Positions 53,743 through 60,844 of a DNA stretch of 64,000 nt are shown one piece after another (the stretch's first letter is position 1; each line of letters begins with the position of its first letter). This DNA is from Flavisolibacter longurius (GTDB taxonomy: Bacteria; Bacteroidota; Bacteroidia; Chitinophagales; Chitinophagaceae). The position numbers were made by a program, and so were the translations under genes. The notes beneath the pieces are model-generated. The model did not search any database. It was given only the letters and a program-made list of their open reading frames with translations, and was not told the origin of the DNA. The stretch lies in contig JABUMY010000012.1 of the NCBI GenBank assembly GCA_013327885.1, positions 1 through 64,000 on the forward strand. Reading direction: 5' to 3'.

Positions 53743-54681
53743 ATGCTCAAATACATTTTTATGGTTGACTCACTGGCAATTGGCGTAGATATAGGTGGTT
53801 CACACATCACGTCTGCGCTAATTGATCTGAACACGCAATCGATCTTGTTGCCAACAATAAGCCGGCGGCCGGTTAATGCCGGGGCAGGGGCTGAAGAAAT
53901 TATTGCTACCTGGCGCCAGGCGATTGCAGCGTGTTGCGGGAATCGTGCAATGGCAACAACAAAGCTTGGCATTGCAATGCCGGGACCTTTTGATTACCTG
54001 CAAGGCATTTCTTTTATACGGGATCAGAACAAATACGATGGTTTGTATGGGTTGAATGTCAAAAGCCTTCTGGCAGAAGCCCTGGGTATTCCGCCAGAAA
54101 ACATTTCATTTATAAACGATGCGGCCAGCTTTCTGAAAGGGGAGGTTTTTGGTGGTGCTGCCGTAGGCTGCACGAATGTTCTCGGGCTGACATTGGGTAC
54201 AGGGTTTGGCTCCGCCATCTTACAAAACGGAGAGGTAGAGGATGCCAATCTTTGGTGTGATCCTTACCAGGGCGGCATTGCAGAAGACCTGCTTTCGTCG
54301 CGTTGGTTTGTAAAAAGCTTTTATGAACGAACAGGTAAAAGCGTAGACGGTGTAAAGGCAATGATCCAGGATGAAACCTCACGGGATGTTGCACTGCAAA
54401 TCTTCCGGGAGTTCGGCCAGAACCTTGGAAACTACCTTGTATCCATTACAAACCGGTTTGACTTCGATACAGTGGTAATTGGCGGTAACATTTCAAAATC
54501 ATTTTCTCTTTTTGCCGGTTCGCTCCAGGAAGTTTTTAGTCGCAGCAATGTGTCGATCAAGACAACTTGCTCCCTCTTACACGAGAACGCGGCGCTCTTG
54601 GGTGCAGCCAGCATTTGTACGCCGGCCAACACAGTAAAAGAAGCCATGCAGCACTCAAAATCTGCCTTTACAAATGCGTGA
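53743..54681 (+). CDS. ROK-family sugar kinase (paralogue)
   Basis: The kinase has 312 residues from the ATG at 53743; the ATG at 53761 would fit the family start as well and give 306. Motifs are GVDIGGSHIT, catalytic D126 in FINDAASFL (numbering from 53743), and GLTLGTGFGSAI. Like the kinase at 42623 it lacks the ROK zinc cluster and shares the block AEDLLSSRW / AEDLVSANW, so the two form a paralogous pair. It probably phosphorylates mannose or an oligosaccharide product inside the cell. The 200-base gap upstream carries a TACATTTG (53624-53631), a good -7 element match. Confidence 0.88.
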   Translation: MLKYIFMVDSLAIGVDIGGSHITSALIDLNTQSILLPTISRRPVNAGAGAEEIIATWRQAIAACCGNRAMATTKLGIAMPGPFDYLQGISFIRDQNKYDGLYGLNVKSLLAEALGIPPENISFINDAASFLKGEVFGGAAVGCTNVLGLTLGTGFGSAILQNGEVEDANLWCDPYQGGIAEDLLSSRWFVKSFYERTGKSVDGVKAMIQDETSRDVALQIFREFGQNLGNYLVSITNRFDFDTVVIGGNISKSFSLFAGSLQEVFSRSNVSIKTTCSLLHENAALLGAASICTPANTVKEAMQHSKSAFTNA

Positions 54682-54719
54682 GGAAACAACTAAAAAGAAA
54701 GCTTTGTAAATGATACACC

Positions 54720-55736
54720 ATGCGCAATGTTTCCATTAAGGATATTGCTTTGCAGGCAGGCGTTGCTCCCTCCACCGTTTCGTTTGTGCTGAACGGAAAG
54801 GCAAGGCAAATGCGCATCAGTGATGAAGTGGCCGTACGCATCAAGCGGATTGCTGATAAAGCAGGTTATATTCCCAATCAAACGGCCGTAAGTCTTCGAA
54901 CCGGTCGGTCAAAGATTTTGGGATTGATCGTGGAAGACATTTCCAACGTTTTTTTTGCCTCGCTGGCCAAAGTGATCGAAGACAAAGCCAACGCACTTGG
55001 ATTCAAGATCGTTTACTGCAGTACCGACAACAACGATAAAAAAGGCAGTGAGCTGGTTAGAATGCTGCTGCACCGTCAGGTTGACGGTTTTTTAATTACC
55101 CCCAGTGCCGGCATGCAGGATGATGTAAAAAAACTGATGGACCTGAAAAAACCGGTTGTGTTGATGGACCGGTATTTTCCGGATTTGAACAGTGCCTATG
55201 TGCAGGTTGATAATTTTTACGGCGTTCAACTGGGGCTGGAAGTTCTGCTTCAAAAAGGACACCGTCATATTGGCTACATCACAAACGACCTCCAGCAAAA
55301 TCAAATGTTTGACCGGGAGAATGCCTACAAACAAATTTTAGTGCAGAATGGGTTGCCCGTCAATGAATCTTACCTTCTTCGGCTACCCTACAAAAGCAAA
55401 AGTGAAGATGCTGTTCAAACCATAACCGCTTTTCTGCAGGCAAACCCTGAACTGGATGCTGTATTTTTTGCAACCAACTATTTGGGCGTTTTTGGCATGG
55501 AGAGTTTTCAGCAGTTGGGATTACAAATTCCCCGCGACCTGGCGGTGGTCTGTTTTGACGACCATGATCTTTTTCGCCTGATGGCGCCGGGGATCACGTG
55601 TATCCGGCAGCCGATTGAGGCGATAGCTTCCGAAGCAATTGACTACCTGCTGAAGCAATTTGATGCTTCGGCAAAAGAAACAACACCCATTCAACAGTTA
55701 AAAAAGCCGGAGCTTGTTATACGGGGATCTGTTTAA
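54720..55736 (+). CDS. LacI-family transcription regulator
   Basis: This 338-residue regulator has an N-terminal helix-turn-helix with hinge (VSIKDIALQAGVAPSTVSFV, then LNGKARQMRISDE and GYIPNQTAVSLRTGRSK). The periplasmic-binding-protein-like sensor domain follows: ILGLIVEDISNVFFASLAKV, DGFLITPSAGM, and LAVVCFDDHDLFRLMAPGI. It starts 38 bases after the kinase. A strong paralogue is encoded at 60430 on the other strand. It likely represses the mannan locus until a mannose-derived effector binds. Confidence 0.93.
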   Translation: MRNVSIKDIALQAGVAPSTVSFVLNGKARQMRISDEVAVRIKRIADKAGYIPNQTAVSLRTGRSKILGLIVEDISNVFFASLAKVIEDKANALGFKIVYCSTDNNDKKGSELVRMLLHRQVDGFLITPSAGMQDDVKKLMDLKKPVVLMDRYFPDLNSAYVQVDNFYGVQLGLEVLLQKGHRHIGYITNDLQQNQMFDRENAYKQILVQNGLPVNESYLLRLPYKSKSEDAVQTITAFLQANPELDAVFFATNYLGVFGMESFQQLGLQIPRDLAVVCFDDHDLFRLMAPGITCIRQPIEAIASEAIDYLLKQFDASAKETTPIQQLKKPELVIRGSV

Positions 55737-55840
55737 CACGAAAAATTAATCGATAAATAAAGAAGTTACTGCCTGCGATGTGCAAACTGCATGAAAGATT
55801 GCTTTATTTTTAAACATCTTCATCAAATGTATTTTTTCCG

Positions 55841-56038
55841 ATGAACGACGATATGGTAACATTGATCGATAAATATGTAAACGGCGATGCCACAGAAAGC
55901 GAAAGAAAGATCGTGGATGCCTGGTACCTGCTGTTTGATACCAATCCGGGTATTGCCGACCAGTTAAGTCCAGCGGAAATACAAGCAGCAACAGCCGAGA
56001 GTTTTGCGGTATTGGCTTCCAAATTAGAACTGTATTAA
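55841..56038 (+). CDS. FecR-like anti-sigma N-terminal mini-protein
   Basis: This 65-residue acidic protein reads LIDKYVNGDATESERKIVDA then WYLLF, the typical start of FecR-type anti-sigma factors in this phylum (K-Y-x-N-G-x-A-T-x-x-E). The transmembrane and periplasmic FecR domains are missing. The remainder (LSPAEIQAATAESFAVLASK) is a plausible helix. It ends 76 bases before the sigma factor gene. It may be a free cytoplasmic anti-sigma domain or the stump of a deleted FecR gene. Confidence 0.5.
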   Translation: MNDDMVTLIDKYVNGDATESERKIVDAWYLLFDTNPGIADQLSPAEIQAATAESFAVLASKLELY

Positions 56039-56114
56039 AAGCAGCGGAGAAAAAAATCTTATTCTATATTTACCTAGTTTTACAACCACTCAAAACTTTT
56101 ATAAAACGATTGGC

Positions 56115-56684
56115 ATGCTTACAACCGATTCCCGGTACGTCTCTTTAAGTGATGCTGAACTGTTCAGGATGACACAGAAAGAGAATGATGCCCATGCTTA
56201 TGAAGTCATCTACTACAGGTATTGGCCAAAGCTGATGGACGCAGCGTACAAACGTCTTTCATCCCGGCAAAAAGCAGAGGACATCGTGCAGGAATTGTTT
56301 ATCAATTTCTACCAGCGTCGTACCCAAATAGAAATCACCAACTCCATTCAATCCTATCTCAACCAGGCATTAAAATACCGGATCCTTAACGAATACCGCT
56401 CTGCCAATACGCATCATGCCTATATCCAGTTTTTTTTAAACACCGTTTGCAAAAACGATTTAGCAATCCCTTTAGAGACAAAAGAGCTGGTTCAGAAAGT
56501 TGAGCAGGTGCTGGCGGCATTGCCGGAAAAATGCAGGCAGGTGTATGTCCTGAGCCGCAAGGAAAATTTGTCAAACAAAGAGATTGGAGAACGGCTACAC
56601 ATTTCCGTGAGTACGGTGGAAAAACACATTGTGAAAGCACTAAAAGCACTGCGCCACTCCATCAACGCTTACCAGGCTTGCTGA
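56115..56684 (+). CDS. ECF-type RNA polymerase sigma factor
   Basis: This 189-residue sigma-70 family protein has region 2 at about 20-85 (AYEVIYYRYWPKLMDAAYKR, QKAEDIVQELFINFYQRR) and region 4 at about 130-180 (LAALPEKCRQVYVLSRKENL, then SNKEIGERLHISVSTVEKHI). These are the domains of FecI-like sigma factors in Bacteroidota. Such factors usually pair with a FecR anti-sigma and a SusC-type transducer with an N-terminal signalling domain; here the only FecR-like partner is the 65-residue protein just upstream. Its target promoters cannot be read. Confidence 0.92.
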   Translation: MLTTDSRYVSLSDAELFRMTQKENDAHAYEVIYYRYWPKLMDAAYKRLSSRQKAEDIVQELFINFYQRRTQIEITNSIQSYLNQALKYRILNEYRSANTHHAYIQFFLNTVCKNDLAIPLETKELVQKVEQVLAALPEKCRQVYVLSRKENLSNKEIGERLHISVSTVEKHIVKALKALRHSINAYQAC

Positions 56685-56789
56685 GTTGCCTTACGGGGAA
56701 GAAGCGTGCACAAACATTTGGAAGCCGCAGGTTGTGGATAACGGATGGACATAAACATGTAATCAAGCTATCATCATAAAACTGATTCT

Positions 56790-58205
56790 ATGCAAAGAAG
56801 AACGTTTATTCAGAATACGGCAATGATTGGAACGGGATTGTTATTGAACAAGCTTTCGTTTGCAGCGATGCCCGAGTTTCCGGTGGTGCGTATAGCGCCA
56901 GGCGAAAGAAGATTTACCAGTGCAGCAGTAGAAAATGCCATCACCGCGTTTGGCAAAAATGTAAAGAACAAGGAGCTGGCCTGGCTTTTTCACAACTGCT
57001 TCCCAAATACCCTCGACACAACGGTTTTTCACGAAGTGAAAAATGGCGTTCCGGATACCTATGTTATCACCGGCGATATTGATGCGATGTGGCTTCGCGA
57101 CAGCTCGGCCCAGGTATGGCCTTATCTGCAATTGGTAAAAGAAGACCCGGCGCTGAAGGCATTGATCGCGGGTGTAATTAACCGGCAGTCGGCCCTAATT
57201 ATCAAAGATCCCTATGCCAATGCTTTTTATAATGACCCGGAGAAGCGGGGAGAGTGGGCAAAAGATCATACCGATATGAAGCCTGGTGTGCACGAACGCA
57301 AGTGGGAGATCGACTCACTCTGTTATCCCATTCGCCTGGCTTATGGCTATTGGAAACAAACCGGCGATACCGCTCCTTTTGACGGGCAATGGAAGCAGGC
57401 GGTATTAACCACATTACAAACCTTTAAAGAACAGCAGCGCAAAAAGGATAACGGCCCGTACAAGTTTCAGCGGACAACACCTTTTGCTACGGATACACTC
57501 CCGATGAGCGGTTATGGTTACCCGGTGAAACCGGTTGGTTTGATTTGTTCATCCTTCCGACCCAGCGACGATGCAACCGTTTATTCTTTCCTGATTCCTT
57601 CTAACTTTTTTGCCGTGATTAGCCTGCGCCAGGCGGCCGAAATGATGACCAAAATTGCCAAAGACCAGGGAGCCGCCAACCAGTTGCTGGCCCTGGCAAC
57701 GGAAGTGGAAAAGGCATTGAAACAATACGCCGTCGTAAACCACCCGCAATTTGGAAAGGTATACGCCTATGAAGTTGACGGCTTTGGCAATCACTATTTT
57801 ATGGATGATGCGAACGTGCCGAGTTTGTTGGCCTTGCCTTACCTGGGAGCGGTTAAAACAACTGATCCCATCTACCAAAATACCCGGAAGCTGGTTCTTT
57901 CTTCTGCCAACCCGTTTTTTTATAAAGGAACAGCAGGCGAAGGTATTGGCGGACCACACGTGGGCCAGGATATGATTTGGCCAATGGCTATCACCATGCG
58001 TGGATTGACCAGCCAGAGCGATGCAGAAATAAAAGCCTGCATTGATATGTTGCGGAAAACGCACGGTGATACCGGTTTTATGCATGAGACCTTTCACAAG
58101 GATGATCCGAAGAAATTTACCCGTAAATGGTTTGCCTGGGCCAACACCCTCTTTGGTGAATTCCTTTGGAAAGTATACCGGGAAAAGCCGCATTTGCTTG
58201 CCTAG
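56790..58205 (+). CDS. GH125 exo-alpha-1,6-mannosidase
   Basis: This 471-residue enzyme removes terminal alpha-1,6-mannose. It opens with a twin-arginine-like signal (MQRRTFIQNTAMIGTGLLL), suggesting folded export to the periplasm. Family motifs are FHEVKNGVPDTYVITGDIDA near 75-95, MWLRDSSAQVWPYLQL with the catalytic-region aspartate, CSSFRPSDDATVYSFLIPSN, and MDDANVPSLLALPYLG. Length matches GH125. It follows the sigma factor after about 105 bases. With GH76 endo cutting and GH92 side-chain removal it completes backbone degradation. Confidence 0.93.
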   Translation: MQRRTFIQNTAMIGTGLLLNKLSFAAMPEFPVVRIAPGERRFTSAAVENAITAFGKNVKNKELAWLFHNCFPNTLDTTVFHEVKNGVPDTYVITGDIDAMWLRDSSAQVWPYLQLVKEDPALKALIAGVINRQSALIIKDPYANAFYNDPEKRGEWAKDHTDMKPGVHERKWEIDSLCYPIRLAYGYWKQTGDTAPFDGQWKQAVLTTLQTFKEQQRKKDNGPYKFQRTTPFATDTLPMSGYGYPVKPVGLICSSFRPSDDATVYSFLIPSNFFAVISLRQAAEMMTKIAKDQGAANQLLALATEVEKALKQYAVVNHPQFGKVYAYEVDGFGNHYFMDDANVPSLLALPYLGAVKTTDPIYQNTRKLVLSSANPFFYKGTAGEGIGGPHVGQDMIWPMAITMRGLTSQSDAEIKACIDMLRKTHGDTGFMHETFHKDDPKKFTRKWFAWANTLFGEFLWKVYREKPHLLA

Positions 58206-58489
58206 GTCATAAAATAAAATACGGGAAAGGAAACAGTGTTACTGTCTGCTCTTAGGAGGTTACCAATCGAGTGAACACCGATACCTGAAAAAGCCTTGTT
58301 GTTGGTAAAAATATTATCCACAACTAAGTCGCGATCATGGTATGGTAAATTGGTTGGCGGATAACTGTTTCCTTTCTTTCATTTTCTTTTTCAAGTAGCG
58401 AAAGGACATTGCACCTGGTGAAAAGCTTTGTTGAACAAAACAGTTTTGTCGGAAGTTCACCAGTATAAATTCACTGAAAAAGTAATCGT

Positions 58490-59374
58490 ATGCGATTTTT
58501 TGTTTTCCTGCTTTCTGCACTGGTTTTCGTAAGTGAAGGTTATGGGCAGATTAGGGTTGATTCTGTGTTAGTGGAGGGAAATTACCGGACCTTTCGCTTT
58601 CAGCAACCCGTGAGGCAAACAAAAAAGAGCCGGCTTGTTTTTATACTGCATGGGTCGGGCGGCAACGGCGAAGGCATGATGAAACCCGCAGCGAACCTGC
58701 AAGCCATGGCGGGGCAGGAAAACATCTTGCTGGTGTACCCCGATGGGTACAAGCGGTATTGGAATGAATGCCGAAAAGAAGCCACCTCGGAAGCTAACAA
58801 GGTGGACATCAATGAGCAGGATTTTTTCGCTGCGATGTACCGCTATTTTATCAAACGTTATGGCGTAGATCAAAAAGGTTTTGCTGTCATTGGTCTTTCC
58901 GGCGGAGGACATATGGCGTATAAGCTTGCCATGACGATGCCTGAAAGTTGCAGGGCTATCAGCGCCATTGTAGCCAACGTTCCCGATACAACCAACCTTG
59001 ATTGTACGGAAGCGAAAAAGCCGGTTGCCGTGATGATCACCAATGGTACGGAAGATGGCTTGAATCCCCACCAGGGTGGCAAAATGATCATGAACGGTGC
59101 TTCCTGGGGCGAGGTTCGCTCTACAGAAAGATCTTTTCTGTATTGGGCCGGTGTTGCCGGATACACAGGAAAGCCGGTGGTGGAAGCATTGCCAGACAAC
59201 GATACAAGTAACAAACAAACGATTACCCGTTATTCCTTTCAGCAGGCGGGCAAGCCGGAAATCACGCTTTTACAGGTGAACGGCGGCGGACATGCGTTTC
59301 CGCTGGATATTGATGTTTTTATCGAATCATGGGCATTCTTCAAATGCGAATTCTCACGGAAGAAAAAACGATAG
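58490..59374 (+). CDS. Secreted CE1/PHB-depolymerase-like esterase
   Basis: This 294-residue alpha/beta-hydrolase has a signal peptide (FFVFLLSALVFVSEGYG). Visible are the oxyanion segment LVFILHGSGGNGEGMM, nucleophile S137 in VIGLSGGGHMAYK, a cysteine-bearing loop WNECRKEA, and the catalytic H268 in NGGGHAFP. This order fits the LpqC/feruloyl-esterase-like (CE1) group. It could remove acyl groups from mannan or other glycans. The gap of 284 bases upstream includes a purine-rich AGGAGG not attached to any frame. It converges with the LacI gene at 59402 without a clear terminator between them. Confidence 0.8.
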   Translation: MRFFVFLLSALVFVSEGYGQIRVDSVLVEGNYRTFRFQQPVRQTKKSRLVFILHGSGGNGEGMMKPAANLQAMAGQENILLVYPDGYKRYWNECRKEATSEANKVDINEQDFFAAMYRYFIKRYGVDQKGFAVIGLSGGGHMAYKLAMTMPESCRAISAIVANVPDTTNLDCTEAKKPVAVMITNGTEDGLNPHQGGKMIMNGASWGEVRSTERSFLYWAGVAGYTGKPVVEALPDNDTSNKQTITRYSFQQAGKPEITLLQVNGGGHAFPLDIDVFIESWAFFKCEFSRKKKR

Positions 59375-59401
59375 TGCGATAATATGATAATGGGGGAATC
59401 G

Positions 59402-60430
59402 TTACTGGGAGCGGGGAGCGGTGGAGCCACGGGGGATAAGCTGGCCGGGGATGAATTGGTGCGTACACACGACAGTTTCCGTTGTTGGTTTTAATTGATC
59501 CAATAAGATTTTAACGGCCGTTTTACCGATGGTTTCGATGGGTTGCCGTATGGCTGAAATGCCCGGCGGATAAATGTCAAAGATCTCGTGATCGTCGAAG
59601 CATAAAACCGCCATGTCTTCCGGTATCCGCAGCTTTAATTTCTGAAGACTTTTCAAGCCATCGATGCAGAGGTAGTTGGTGGTAAAGAACAAGGCATCAA
59701 GCCCTGGTGTTTGCCGTATGAAATTTTCGATTCTTTCCATCACCTGTTCCGATGGCGTTTGATAGGGAATCTTCAGGATCTGTTGACTGACCGGCTTTCC
59801 CTCGTTCTTACAATAATCGATGTAAAATTTTTCGCGGTAGTTCATTTGGGTTTGCCCCAGGTCAACAGTTACCAGGCCAATATTTTTATAGCCTTGCTTT
59901 AAAAGATGCTGTAAGCCTTTATCGATTCCTTCTTTGTCATCAACCAGCACATGGCTCAGGTCCAGTTCCGGAAAGTAGCGGTCGACCAGTATCACAGGTT
60001 TGTTTTTCTCTTTGATGTTGATCAGGCTGTTTTCAATGCCTTCCACTGGCGTAATAATGTACCCGTCTACCTGGCGCAGGTAAAGCATTTCAATCAGTTC
60101 GATACAATTGGCCGGGTCGTTCTTGGTGCTGCAATACACCACCCGGTACCCATGTATTTTCAATTCGTCCTCAATGCTGCTGGCGATCGTTGCGTAAAAA
60201 ATATTGGAAATGTCTTCAACCAGCAGGCCGATGATCTTGGAAGAGCCTGTGCGCAAACTAACTGCAATCTGGTTGGGCGTATAGCCGGCTTCTTTGGCAA
60301 TTGCCAGCACTTTCTGCGCCAGCGCATGGCTGATGCCCCTGTTGCTTTCCTTCCCGTTTAAGATGGTAGAAACGGTTGACGGCGCAACACCGGCCATCCT
60401 GGCAATGTCCTTAATAGAAAGTTTGTTCAT
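59402..60430 (-). CDS. LacI-family transcription regulator (paralogue of 54720)
   Basis: This 342-residue regulator begins LSIKDIARMAGVAPSTVSTI with hinge GYTPNQIAVSLRTGSSK and sensor start IIGLLVEDISNIFYATIASS. It is a close paralogue of the LacI protein at 54720 (same GVAPSTVS recognition helix and AVSLRTG hinge), so they may bind similar operators. LAVLCFDDHEIFDIYPPGI appears as MAVLCFDDHEIFDIYPPGI near 275. It is transcribed away from the GH38-like gene and shares with it a 414-base divergent region that holds a LacI-like site. Confidence 0.93.
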   Translation of the reverse strand: MNKLSIKDIARMAGVAPSTVSTILNGKESNRGISHALAQKVLAIAKEAGYTPNQIAVSLRTGSSKIIGLLVEDISNIFYATIASSIEDELKIHGYRVVYCSTKNDPANCIELIEMLYLRQVDGYIITPVEGIENSLINIKEKNKPVILVDRYFPELDLSHVLVDDKEGIDKGLQHLLKQGYKNIGLVTVDLGQTQMNYREKFYIDYCKNEGKPVSQQILKIPYQTPSEQVMERIENFIRQTPGLDALFFTTNYLCIDGLKSLQKLKLRIPEDMAVLCFDDHEIFDIYPPGISAIRQPIETIGKTAVKILLDQLKPTTETVVCTHQFIPGQLIPRGSTAPRSQ

Positions 60431-60844
60431 CTTACATTCCCCTGAATAATGGTTTCAGTTTTTAATGTGATAAGCCTATGGCAAAAACAATACAAGGTTA
60501 AAAGAAAATCGTTTTTGGTAAAGAGAAGCATACAATATTGATAAACTCTGTGCTTATTTCAACCTTTCGCACCTGCTTACTTTACTTCCGCAATTGGCGC
60601 CGTGCATGAATAAGAAACGACAATATAGGAGATTCTCTAGAAATGGCTTTTAGCAATGCTGATATGACAAGCGAAGAATGTTTGTAGACTTACTGGATAG
60701 TATGCTTGTTTTTTGCAACGTTAAAATGGGTCGAAACGATATCTTTCCATGGCGGGAAAACCTTGCTTGCGTTACTTACCAATTATGACCCGTGTATTGT
60801 ATTAATGATTGCTCATGTTGAAAGGTAAAACTTGTAATCCCGTA
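60431..60844. other. Divergent regulatory region between LacI and GH38-like genes
   Basis: No gene is seen. Three copies of an AAACGA(T/C) core occur: inside AAAATCGTTTTT (60505-60516), near 60608 (GAAACGAC) and in GAAACGATATC (60733-60743). The last is partly shared with ATATCGTT upstream of the ROK kinase (53609-53616). The LacI protein at 60430 is the obvious candidate to bind here. Confidence 0.4.
60505..60516. promoter_or_regulatory. Candidate LacI operator
   Basis: AAAATCGTTTTT is nearly palindromic around a central CG, the usual shape of LacI-family operators. It lies about 75 bases upstream of the minus-strand LacI start and upstream of the GH38-like gene, so one site could control both. 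Confidence 0.3.
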
